NCBI RefSeq assembly: GCF_932526225.1
Contig: NC_064034.1
Coordinates: forward strand, 10,667,387 to 10,731,386
Direction of reading: 5' to 3'
Source: Nematostella vectensis
Taxonomy: Eukaryota > Cnidaria > Anthozoa > Actiniaria > Edwardsiidae
DNA length: 64,000 nucleotides
Each line of letters starts with the position of its first letter. The first letter of the stretch is position 1. Made by a program: the position numbers and the translations under genes. This document shows positions 1-12,400 of the stretch, one piece after another. The notes beneath the pieces are model-generated. The model did not search any database. It worked only from the letters and a program-made list of their open reading frames with translations, and was not told the DNA's origin.

Positions 1-194
1 TATTGGCCTGGTGGTCAGAAATTACATTTGCTCTGAGATGTTTCATTTAAAAGGCTTCAATGTTTGAGAGATGTTGTAAAACACTTTGTATCTCTCAAAC
101 TACATTGTTAAACTATGTTGTTTTGGGATCCATCATGTCTAATGCCCCAGTAATAATTTAATGGGGGAAAAAGTACATTTGGTTCTTGTCACAG

Positions 195-2090
195 ATGCTG
201 ATAATGCAAGAAAAGAGTTTGATGCCGCTGACATTGCCAAGAGAGACATTGAGCGCGAAATTGGGCAAGTGTTACTCCTAAACGTAAAATTCGATGTGAC
301 TTGCTTTGTTATTTAGTCCCTTTGCTCTTCTGCTTTAGCTCGAACCCTTGTATATCATCTCATATTATTTTGTTTATCGTGCATTGCAGAGACATTGAGA
401 AAAAGCTGAATATAGACTTTGGTGAACATGAAGAGTTTGCCGCTCTGTATGGAAACTGCTTTGAGTTTAGAGACAGAGAGTAAGAAGAATGGGTTGCTGC
501 CAGTTTGAAGTTTTTAGTCTTTTCTAGGCTATACCTGCCAGTCAAATCATAAGGGACTGATAAAAAGAAATCATACTTTTCCTGGGATTTCATCTCTTGT
601 AAAAATAAAATAACATGAAGTTTTTGGATCTCTTAAAGCCGCATTGTCACCAGTTTACTTCCGGAGGTCCGACGGAAACCTCATCCGTTAAAAGACAAAA
701 GAATCTATTAAAATCCGAGATATTAAACAGGCCATCCGCTCTAAATTATCAATCACATCCTCACAGAAACTTCCAATAAACACACTGCTTTCAATATTTT
801 GAAATATTTCCGTTAAAAAAACATCGGATATTTTTACGTAAGCGACCGGAAGTAAGTTTACTTGGTGACAATGCGGCTTTAAACCATAATCTCTCGTGCT
901 AGCTCGCCACAAACAAATAGCAGCCATGTTATTTGTGCCACTAATTCTGCTTCTGACCATGTTCTGGTCAATAAAGATTGTGTTTTGATACCGCTATTTT
1001 TTTTATCCAGATATCTTTATAAACTGTGCCCATTTGACAGAGCCACACAGGAGCCGAAGGATGGCGGTGCATCTACTTCTATCGGGTATGTCAGTCGCCT
1101 GATCGGGTACATTCCTGTGTTAGCTAACAGTATAGTAGGTGTTTCCATGGAAAAATCCCGCCTTTGAATGGTGGCCAGTTTAGGGATGCATATGAACTGG
1201 TTCTGAGTACGAAGTGGATCGCGCATTTTCGCTCTGACATTGTATGCACGTGTAAGGCGTTTGATGGCTTAATATGTTGAATATGTTTTTATTTCTTTTT
1301 ATTTCAGAAACTGGGGCGAGTGGAATGGATCACCCTATAAATATAGCCGCATGAAGTATTCAGATGGTCAAAACTGTTGGAACGGCCCGAACCGCTCGAC
1401 ACAGGTAAACGCATTGGGACCGTGCTACTTTGCCAAAACAGTGATGTTGGGAGGTATCCTGCCTCTTCTTTTTAGAGGCATCAAGTAACGCGGAATCCTT
1501 CAACTGCTCAAACGTTATAGAAATACAGCTAATTCCGAATAAATACACATCACAAAGCAATGAGAGTTTATTGTGACCTTTATTTTCAGATATAAGACAA
1601 TTATAGGACAATTACATTAAATCGTGAATTCGAGCTAGTTACTAGGATTGACTGGAGACTGACTGAGAGGTTGGTAAGCCAGTGCCTAAAGCAGGATTTT
1701 TTAGAGGGGGTTGCAGCACTAAAAAAGAAAAAGGTGACATTCCTTTACTACCATGTTGGGCAGATGACTACAAGCTGCCCCCACAACCTCCTCCAAGAGT
1801 GTCACAGTGACAGCTTACGATACAGAAAGAGGGGTGTGTCGGGAGGGGAGGGAAAAGCACTGACAGTAAAACTGATTGATTTTAGAGTCTTGACGGATTT
1901 TAGCTTGGAATACAATGACGGGTAGCTAGCCCATGTTCTTAAGCGTTTCTATTTCCAGGTGATCCTCTCATGTGGACCGGATAACGAGGTCACTTCGGTG
2001 TCTGAGCCCAGTCGGTGCGAGTACCAGATGGAATTCAAGACGCCCGCCGCCTGCCAACACCATGAAGACATACTTCACCAAGAGTTATAA
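195..2090 (+). CDS. PRKCSH: Glucosidase II beta subunit, C-terminal part (5' partial)
   Basis: Exons 195-264, 390-479, 1011-1085, 1308-1404 and 1959-2090 join in frame to the C-terminal domain of glucosidase 2 subunit beta. Seen: [17 protein letters not shown], then [31 protein letters not shown], and a last exon with [27 protein letters not shown] and the final residues HQEL. Known: this MRH (mannose-6-phosphate receptor homology) domain of the noncatalytic subunit binds N-glycans and keeps the alpha subunit in the ER lumen for glucose trimming; the vertebrate protein ends in HDEL, so HQEL should be the ER-retrieval signal. The cysteines expected for an MRH fold are present. The first intron (265-389) is GC-AG. 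N-terminal exons lie left of the window. The family call is very firm. Confidence 0.95.
632..885. mobile_element. MITE-like inverted-repeat element, copy 1 (PRKCSH intron)
   Basis: Ends read TTAAAGCCGCATTGTCACC on the left and, inverted, on the right (GGTGACAATGCGGCTTTAA), with a shared ACTTCCGG stretch just inside. No coding potential. An oppositely oriented relative lies at 42314-42571 and shares the internal sequence as well, so this is a dispersed family, not a chance hairpin. It lies inside the intron 480-1010. Confidence 0.8.
1405..1958 (+). other. PRKCSH last intron, no further feature
   Basis: Intron with a GTAAAC donor and a TTTCCAG acceptor. Nothing beyond unique sequence was recognised; short ORFs on both strands lack any domain signature. 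Confidence 0.7.
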
Positions 2091-2310
2091 CATGCACACA
2101 CTTCATGAATTACACAATAGCCAGCTCTATATTCCACTCAAGAGTTATAACACGCACACACTTTATGAAGTACACAATAACCAGCTCTATATTTCACTCA
2201 AGAGTTATAACACGCACACACTTTATGAAGTACACAATAACCAGCACTATATTCCACTCAAGAGTTATAACACGCACACACTTCAGAATTAAACACAATA
2301 ATTAGCTCTA
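2079..2310 (+). repeat. 60-bp tandem repeat starting in the last PRKCSH codons
   Basis: Copies start at 2079, 2139 and 2199, with a partial one at 2259. Each begins CAAGAGTTATAA, which in the first copy is the final codons Gln-Glu-Leu-stop. The remainder is in the presumed 3' UTR. The copies differ at only a few positions. Confidence 0.9.
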
Positions 2311-3408
2311 GGTAAAATCACATTTTTTTGTACTTCATTTTAGAAATGAATAGAGAATTTTATAAGTACGATGGTTACCATGAACAATGTATCTTGTTTG
2401 TTTCTTTCAATGACTCTTCCTTTCTGCATCGCGGGTCATTTAGGATAGAGTGCACCAAATCTTTACTCACTTTATTGTTTATATATTTGATGTCCACTTG
2501 CGAAATGGTCTCAAACAACACCCTCCCCCCCCCCACCCCCCTACCCCCACTCACCCAAGAGATCCTGGAAAGCGCCCTACCATGCGGTGCTCGTAGTTAT
2601 CTCTGTTCTTATTTGCCCTTATAAAGATGTGAGAATTGATAGTTCCTTCGTAGATAAGTTATGCTTGGCCTTTGTAGCGCCCATTATAGAGAGTTTAGCA
2701 CTTTATTTCGTTGGTCGCGAAAAAAAAACCGCCTGTTAGGGATCGCCCGCAAGGAGCGCGACTCCTCGAGCTTGTAACAGCGCCGCGCGCCTGTTTTTAT
2801 TGCGTGAAATCATGCATCATACACCGAGAGGAAGTTGCGGTGGGATGTTAAATTTCTAGATAAAGGCTTATGAATGCTGATGCGCTGTTACTCCCCAATA
2901 AAAAGCTGACTATGGAATAACCCTAAATCATATTGGTGACTGTAGAATGTAATAACATAAAGAAAAGTTTTTTGCACAAGATTTGTAAGCTCTTTCCAAT
3001 TTGCCTACGGAATATTAAAGGTGCCAAAAATGAAGTGCATGTGAAACGGGCGTAACCGCCACCCACTTCCGCATAGAAGTCATAAAAGGATTTTGAATCT
3101 ATAATAGCATCGACCACGCATGCAGAGGTGATAAGGGCTAGTCAGGTTTCCGAGTAGAATATTAGGACGCAATAATCAGTCACTTAGTCCACGATGCGTC
3201 AGAATTGTCCAATTGTAGAGCGAGGATAACAGTGAGGTATGCAACAAAAACTTCTCCCACTAGCTATTAGTTATGCGTCACACTCCACTGGCTTCGACCG
3301 GAAGTGAATCTGATGCTAATTTTGAGCATTGAGCGGTTGAGTAAAGGTCGTACGGATGGAATTTTCAAGCTGAAACCAGAATGTGAAGATGACAACAGCA
3401 GAGTTACG
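2311..3408. other. Intergenic: PRKCSH 3' end and RPTP upstream region
   Basis: Contains a C-rich tract at 2521-2550 and a possible polyadenylation hexamer AATAAA at 2897-2902, about 800 bases after the PRKCSH stop. The RPTP promoter and 5' UTR should lie near 2900-3408, but no TATA box or other core element can be supported. Confidence 0.5.
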
Positions 3409-3472
3409 ATGGGACTCGAACACAATTGCTTGAAAATACTTTTAGTTTTGTCGCTGTTACAATCCGTGATAG
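3409..3472 (+). CDS. RPTP exon 1: signal peptide
   Basis: ATG at 3409 opens a hydrophobic leader whose core [14 protein letters not shown] is followed by a GTAAGT donor in phase 1, the usual split between a signal peptide and the first shuffled domain. An in-frame upstream ATG at 3397 is followed at once by a stop (TGA), so 3409 is preferred. Secretion and type I membrane topology follow. Confidence 0.8.
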
Positions 3473-6400
3473 GTAAGTGGCTTTTTTAGGACTCAAACGA
3501 TCTCCACAGTAGTTAATGTACTGCCCTTTAGCAGTATCCATTATAATAATTTACGTGCCATCCGACTTTGGGACGGTCGATTGCTTTAAGTTGCTTTTAC
3601 ACGCACGCTTCTCGTTCAGGAAGTTATACAAGATATTCACATGAATCGAGGAGTAGACATAAATCTGCTGGATACGATGTTTACATTAACGACTCAGTGA
3701 CCCTAATAATTCCGTGTTCCCTAAATGTTCCAAGTCACTACCCATTTGTACGGCTATTCTATGAAACGACAATGGGATTCAAATGTATATACTTAATTAA
3801 TGCTTGAATGAAACTAAAGACTTCTGTATGTTGTTGCTTGAGCGCTTTTGGCTGCCCGCCATGTCTTCATGTATTTCTAGCGTATCATCGTATAAGGTTA
3901 GCATTGATGTTTATTATTAGACTAAAGCGCGAAAGGGTAGCATTATGCTAATCCATGTTATCATTTAAGAAGTATGAAACCGGGGACCATGGGCTATCGG
4001 TAAACATTCAAAATTCAGTAACGAAACCAGTGATTATAGAATATTATGTTGTGACTTTGTAAGTTCGGGCATTATTTGCGTCTGCTGTTTACCATTCCGT
4101 GGTACAGCAATCTTCCCCTTTTCTATATTTATGCCACCACAACCAATTATACCCCCTTACCCCCCTCCCACCTCCCTCCCCACCCCTCCCCACAAATATT
4201 TTTTGTGGTTCTGAGGGAATGGGCCGTTTGGGTTTCAAAAAGTGGGCTTACACCACCCCTTCGCCATGTTTTAAGCCAAGTACCCCCCACCCCTGAACAT
4301 GAAACACCCTGAGACAAAGTAGGAAAGAGGTAGGCCCGTAGTCAGGGGTGGGGGGGTGGGGGTTCGGAAGAACCACTTTTGACCCGCTCAAAATCCTGGC
4401 TAAGTGCCCGAAGGTATATTTTTACATACATGTGCGCTGCGTATTAACTTAACTCAGGGGCACATAAATAGGGGCAATCATCTGTATTATATGGATGTCA
4501 CAGCGTTTCCTAGGATCAGGCTATTTTTAGACGCGCGCGCAGGAACGGGCCAATCGGCTCTTTTGACGTTGGTGCGCAAATTGCAGTTAGGAAGAATATA
4601 TTTTTATCTATCATCCGTCGGTTTTGTTTGTTTACCAAAAGAATTGCAAGCTAGAATTCAAAGTGATAGGTAGGGTTGGATTCATATTATAGAAGAGACA
4701 ACAAAAAGTCAAAGTACCGAAGAAAGAACATAGCTTTTTGTCTAAGACTGCGCGTGCAGTTGAGCTCAGCCAAAACGTCAACACAAAGGTTGAATCTGAT
4801 TGGCTCACCGCGCGTCTAAAAGTAGCCTGATCCTAGGAAACACCTTTACACCTATATAGTACCAGAACATGGGAAAGTTGATTGCCCCTACTTATGAGCC
4901 CCTGCTTAACTTCTATCTTTGTTTCCTAGCCTGCAGTGACCAAGCCATTGGCCTAAGTAGCAGTGTAATTATCCCAGATTATAGATTCTCTGCCACCACA
5001 CAGTACAACTCTGATTCCTATGCACCCTTTAGTGCAAGACTCAACGGCCCTGGTGCCTGGGCTCCGAGAACCAACGGGAATAGTAATGACTTTCTCCAGA
5101 TTGATCTCGGTTCTGTACGTCTAATATGTGCGATAGCCACTCAAGGCCATCCAAACAATGAATGGACAACGCAGTACAAAGTTTCTCTTTCCCTGGATAA
5201 TATTGTTTGGCAGATATTCCAGGAAGGTGGAACTGATAGGGTACGATGCAAGCTTTTTTTTCAGCCTAAATTGGTTTACACAATCATGAAACGTTCTTAC
5301 TAATTGGTTTTAGCAATACCAGCAATTTCTCGGCCTCAATAAGGTAGTGTTTATAAAATACCCTATAAAGGGGGAAGGGAAGTTTTAGAGGGGGGATTGG
5401 GGGGGGGGGGGTTCGGAAGAAAATGGGCCTCTGAAAAATGGGTCCTTCTGAAATCCCGAGGGCTAGGCCACCGAAAAAAATACGATGAAGGAAGGAGGGG
5501 GCTGTGACGTTTAAGGTGTTCGACACTTATTTTTATCGCGAGAACAAGGGTAGTGGCGACTACGATTGCTCGAGGCTGATTTTTCGCTCTTTTTTACAGA
5601 ATAGAAGCACGATAAAAAAACCTGCATTAAAATTAATATACGCCCAATTTGTTACTTTGCTAAACTTCCAGAATGCGTCAAGAAACATAGGATTACAGAC
5701 CTTAAGGTTTTGGTTCTACCTTCCCCATTCCCCTTCTCTCTCCTTTGATGTTTCTGGGGTTTTTTTTATTCAGACCTTCACAGGTAATAGAGACACGAGC
5801 ACACCAGTGAAGCACGTATTTAATAACCCTCCAGAGGCCAAGCTCATAAGATTCATCCCTAAGGGCTATAGCGGGTGGAAAGCTCTAAGGGTGGAGGTCT
5901 ATGGCTTCCTCAAAGGTAAGCCAAAACACAAATGACACGAATGGACGGTTTGCATTGAGAGATCTTGATGTGGAAGTGACACTGCTTCTGATACGCGCAG
6001 TATCATTTTATTTTATAAACATTGCCACAAGCGATGCCACTATCTCAAGTCCTCATCATGAGCTGCGTAGCAGGCTGCTTGAGTTTTATCACAATCATAT
6101 CAGAGCATACTGCTCTATACAACTGTCTCATTATTGTCGTCTTCGTTTCTTCTAGAGTGCGGTGGCTCGCTTGGCATCGAGGCTGGTTTAATTCCTAATG
6201 CACAAATGAAATCCTCATCCAATCAGGATGACTCCCACAGTGCGTCCGCTGGCCGTCTGTACGGCGGCTCATCTTGGTGTAGCGCCACCTCGTCCAGCTC
6301 GGAGTATCTGCAAGTGGACCTGGGGCGAGTGACGAAGATCACGGGCATAGCAACACAGGGATCCCCTACTGAGAACAAGTGGCTAACTAAATACACTGCT

Positions 6401-9400
6401 GCTTATAGTGACGATGGGAGACAATGGGCAAGGAATGGCGAGGTAGGACCCTCACCCCTTTACCTCTTAGTGACGATGGTAGACAATGGGCAAGGAATGG
6501 CGAGGTAGGACCCTCACCCCTTTACCTCTTAGTGACGATGGTAGACAATGGGCAAGGAATGGCGAGGTAGGACTCTCACCCCTTTACCTCTTAGTGACTA
6601 TGGGAGACAATGCGCAAGGAATGGCGAGGTAGGACCCTCACCCCTTAACCTCTTAGTGACGATGGTAGACAATGGGCAAGGAATGGCGAGGTAGGACCCT
6701 CACCCCTTTACCTCTTAGTGACGATGGTAGACAATGGGCAAGGAATGGCGAGGTAGGACCCTCACCTCTTTACCTCTTAGTGACGATGGGAGACAATGGG
6801 CAAGGAATGGCGAGGTAGGACCCTCACCCCTTTACCTCTTAGTGACGATGGGAGACAATGGGCAAGGAATGGCGAGGTAGGACCCTCACCCCTTTACCTC
6901 TTTAAAATTTTTCTCGTGCCATAAAGTTAGCCCCTTTTGTCATACAAATTTTACATGAACCTATACATATGTTTTGAAAACAACAAAAAATTACATATTC
7001 TTTAAAGAAAAAACAACATCATTTTTTATATTTCATACCAATCTACAGGTCTTGTCTGGTAACACAGATGGTAACGGTTTGCGAGTGAACTGGTTTGCAC
7101 AAGCTAAGGAGACTCGCTTTGTGCGGATTTATCCCGAGACCTGGAGTGTCGGGGTTTGCGTTAGAGTGGAACTGCTTGGATGTGTCTGTAAGTACAACTC
7201 GAGGAACATATAATCTCTTGCAAGAAATTCCATCCATCAAACTAAGAAGTATATCTGATAAGTGGCTATTTTGCTAGACTCACACATGATCCATTTTCTA
7301 CGGCGCGGAAATTTATAAAATCTCATTAGAAAAACGTTATCAGTGTTGATCGAAGTAAAACACATCGACAGTGCTTTGTTATGTTTTACAGCGTGTGCGT
7401 CCCAAGCAATCGGAGTAAGCAGCAATAAGATTCCAGATAGCAGCCTCACAGCCTCCTCACAATACGACGGCACCACTCCACCCTCCAAAGGTCGACTGTA
7501 TTCCCCTGGGGGGTCCTGGTGCGCAAGTTCCAGTGACAGCGCGCCATACCTGCAGGTGGACATGGGATCTCGTCACGTGATTTGTGGCGTGGCGACCCAG
7601 GGGGATGCATCCGCTGACCAGTGGGTACAGACGTATAAGTTAAATGGCTCTATTAGTGGCTCTTCTTGGCTGTCTTATCGAGAAAATACTCTAAACAAGG
7701 TGAGAAATGGGAAACTCAACAGAAGACACTGACAAAGGCTGCTCTTTACAAAAACAATCGCTGCCCATTTATCTCCATCCTTTTTACCTTCTGGCATATT
7801 TTCCCATGACTCTTTGGTCTTATATCTTTGTATTCTGCCTAGTCACTAACAAGTAATCGAAATGACGACTGCCATTATTTACAGGTCTTCGATGGAAATT
7901 ACGACCGAGACTCCGTTGTGCAGAGTACACTGGACGAAGGTGACGTCATGAGATATGTGCGAGTGTCGCCCGTCACCCACCAAGGGAATCGAGTATGTCT
8001 ACGGACGGAAGTTTACGCAGTACCTCAGGATACAGGTACTTGTCAAAATAAGGCTTGCCGAAATTTTAGATACTAGAAACATGCGTATTGTTAGATGATT
8101 ATCCGAGAAGCGAAATACGCAATGTATAATTCACCATGCTGTACTGAAAGCAGCTATGTTAGGACAAAAAAATGACGGCGCAAAGCAGCGCAATGTATCA
8201 TGGACTGTTCAAACTCTCAACCCAGTACTACATGATGTCTTCATTGAATGATGATGACATCATATTGGCATGATGTCTTCATTGAATTATCACGTTTGTG
8301 TGTGACTGCTTACAGTGTGCGCTCGGTCATCTGTTGGTGTTTCTGGTACGCTTCCTGACCACCGATTCACAGCGAGTAGTGAATACGACGTTCGTTACAA
8401 AGCGCCTCGAGGAAGACTTGGGGGATACCTAGGATGGGCACCAAAAACCACAGGAGGCGGGGAATGGCTGCAGATCGACCTCGGTTGTGTAAAGTTCGTC
8501 TGCGCGGTGGCCACTCAAGGCAATTCTGAGCCTAATGAGTACACAACTGGGTACAAGCTTTCTTTTTCCGTGGACAACCGGGGATGGGCGGAGTATCATG
8601 AGAATGGTGCGGCCAAGGTTTGTAGTCACTCGAGACAAGAATGCATTGTTGATTCCCATTTCCCATTGCATTTCTTGTTTTCTAGACATTCACCGGTAAC
8701 ACGGATCAAAATACAATAGTCACCAATACCCTCAGTAACCCGACCAGGGCCAAGCTCGTCAAGTTCTATCCCACTTTATATCAAAATCATCCTGTGCTTA
8801 GGGTTGAAGTCTTCGGAATTGCTAGTGGTAAGGGATATTTTTTATTTGTATTATTGTGTTAATTTGCAATTATTCAGGCTTCGGCATTGAAGAAGGCCAA
8901 TCACGCCGCCATTTTATGCTCCCGCTCAATGCCGAGTCACACAAAGCATCCATTTCCACCGGCTTCAAGCGAGTAATCATCAATATAACGTTTCAAACTT
9001 CATTCGTAAATTGATATTTTGGCGTTTCCTCGTGAATGAGCCGTTGTATTTTTAGTAATAAACAATGGCAAAGTAGTTGTTGATGGACATTCTTCAAGCA
9101 AACATAGAAGTTGTTCATATTTAGTTTATCATAATTTATAATTGTAAATAGACATTTCAGTCCTTGCCGGCTGCCAAAGTATTTGTTTAATTAACCTACC
9201 CACCCACCTACCCTCAGAAGTGGCTTTGTTTGTTTTTTCTAGCTTGCAGTTCACCGTTAGGATTTGAGACTGGAGGTTTGTCCATTGACTCACACATGAC
9301 GTCATCATCAAAAGTGGACGATTCCCACGGTCCGTCCGCTGGCCGTCTGTACGGCGGCTTATCCTGGTGTAGCGCCACGTCGTCCAGCTCGCAGTATCTG

Positions 9401-12400
9401 CAGGTGGACCTGGGGCGAGTGACGAAGATCACGGGCATAGCGACACAGGGATCCCCTACTGAGGATAAGTGGGTGACGCAGTATAGCTTGAAGTATACGT
9501 TGGGTGGCTCCCTGTGGTTGAGTTATAAGACAGAGCAGAATCAAGAGAAGGTTTGTTGTCGCTCTTGCGTTTGCGAATGATTGCACTCCATGGCCTTATG
9601 CATCGCATCACTTGAATACCAGAAACAAACAAATCTAGACGAAGTTATTTTTTCATAACCATTGTTTAGTCATACATTAACAAGGTAATACGAGATACAG
9701 CATACTCTACGATCGCTGTCCAAAAACCGCTATGCAGCTGAGAAAGGAATAAGCTAGGGGCGGCGGAAGGGGAGGGGCAGGGGGCGTCAGATAGATAGAT
9801 ATGGAAACTGGGGAGGGGAAGGGAGGGGGGAGGGTAGCGCCCCCCCACTTTTCTGAGCTGATGTTTCTTTATATATGAACGTTTTTTTTAATACAAAAGC
9901 GAGATCAATTTTACATTTAAATGATACATTATAATGGACATATGAGGTTTGTTTTCGGTTTGCAAAATGCAAATTATTCTGAGCATTGCTTTTTTTTCGA
10001 AAAGTCTAAAAATAATGCTAGTTTTGAGCGATTATTCCAGAAATTATGCATGATTGACTGGTACCTACCCGCGCTCTTATAAATAGCGCTTAAAAATTTG
10101 AAACCACCACTCACCCATTCCCTTGCAACCACCACCCACCCCTCCCCACACTTTTTGCCTCACACCTCTCCTTTTATGGGACCATCCTCGTTCCCAGGGT
10201 CCCAACCTCCCCTACCCCCAGGGGCAAGGAGGATATGAGAGGAAGACCCTGGGAACGAGGATGTTATTGGAACAATTCGCAGCCCCTGTACGCGCTGGAT
10301 TTTGGATGAAAATCTTGGGAAACGAGCATTCTACCAAGTAATTATTTTTTTCCTCATTTTCAGATTTTGCCGGCCAACACCAACAAAGACGATCCTGTAG
10401 TCAACTGGCTATCTCTGCCCTTTGTCGCTTGGAGTGTGCGGATTTTTCCACTGGCCTGGAATACTGCAGTCTGCATGAGAATAGAGTTGTTTGGCTGCAG
10501 AGAATGTACGTATCGAGGGCCATTGGTGTTTCCAAATCCAGGCTTCCATCAGACGTCTTGTTTTCGCCTCGAGTGATTCTCTCTAGTCGCCCTCCGACAC
10601 AGTTTCTATTTACCGCCGACGTCATTCCTTGCGGTCATTCAATCTTTCTAAAGATAAGGCTGGTAATCGAGCTTATCTTTGTTTGTCGTGAGGCAAAGAC
10701 AAAAGCAAACACCCATGGTGACATAGTTCACATATAATGATCTCCACCCTTACATTCCAATGCAGAGTAACTTGAGCAAGGGGTCTTTCCTCACGTGTTG
10801 TGTTTGCCTCTAGTTCCAGTCCCTCGCATTCAACTGAGTCCAAGCAGTTTAAACCTCACAGCAACACCGGGGCAGTCACGTGATCTGATCTGTAAAGTAA
10901 CGGGACAACCAGTACCTCGTCAAATCACGTGGTTTGCAAACGAGTCTGACGTCAATCATCTTTCAAGTGGTGTCACACAGCAAGGCAATACGCTAACGAC
11001 AACACTATTATTCAATTACACGTCAGCTGAACATGTCCTTGATACGTACAGGTAACTAGCGGTCACGTGACTCATCACATGTGAACACCTTACGTGACTG
11101 GTCATAGGGTAGATTTTCAGCCTTTTTGTATAATTCCGCGATAAGGGAAGCGACTGACCGCAGCCTCAGGCTTTAGATACCACTTAAGTTATGACAAGTC
11201 TCATTTTAGTATTACAGACCTTTGACTGACGCTCTTGATAAATTCTATCTAATGAGTTTGTTTTTATGTTCTTAGCTGTTCTAGACCCGCTTCCGGAACT
11301 GGACCTGTTCCCTGTACCAGTCCTCCATATGCATGCGCGGCCGTTTACCAAGGTCTTGTCGTTTTCGGTTATGCCAGAGCCACGACCGTTGTCATGGTTA
11401 CTCTAAGTAAGTATATGCATTTTGTAATGATTTCGTCGGATTTATTTCGACGGAGGCTTTATAGTGTCAGGTGTCTCTTATGCTTGTTTGATTTCGTTTT
11501 CAGCTTTTGACTACCATCTCAATATTCCACAGATTACCCAACACGACTAGCGGAACCCGTAGCTTCCAAACTAACAACAAGCTCCGCCACCATCACTTGG
11601 AACCAGCCCCCTCTCGGTCAAGGCCAAGGAATAGTGACATCATACGAGTTGCATTATGGGAACGCGTCTTTTAGCCAATCAGAGACGCTGCAGGGCTCTT
11701 CTCGTAGTCACGTGATTAGCGGTCTGCAAGTGTATAGTAATTACAGCGCCAAGATCCGCGCGATCAGCCGAGTAGGTATTGGGGCCTGGAGCGAATACCT
11801 TAAATTTACGACGGATTCCTCGCGTGAGTATCTTTAACTGGCTTGCTAATTTCCGCCTTCTATCTGTCCTGTACGTCCTATAATTTTTGTGCTTTTTTTT
11901 TGTTTCCTATAAAATCACTTGAAATAAAAAAAATTAATAACTAACTCGTGGGTCTTCCTTCAGTTCCTGGTGGTGCTCCAAGCCTCGTGTCCGTTGTCGC
12001 CATGACGTCAAAGAGTATGCAAGTCACGTGGAAAGTAAGTGACTATGATAAACCAGCCCTTGAAAAATATTTTGCCGCTTCTATCATCGATATATATTCG
12101 CAGCGCAGTCACAAATTTTATTTTTTTTCCAGCGCCCTTCACTTATAAATGGACCGTTGCTAGGTTACAAGATATCTTACACGCGCCTGCCAATCATGGA
12201 ATGGGCGGAGAAAACTCTCCCGGGCCCGGTGACTAGTGACGTCATAGACGGTCTGGCCAAGTGGTCATCCTACAAGGTCCAAGTGCGTGTATATAACGAC
12301 AAGGGGGACGGTCCCCTTAGCAACGAGCTGATTGTGCGCACCAAGGAGGACGGTGAGTTATTCAGTCTCGATTGCCGTTGATTGCAAGTAATTCATCCTC

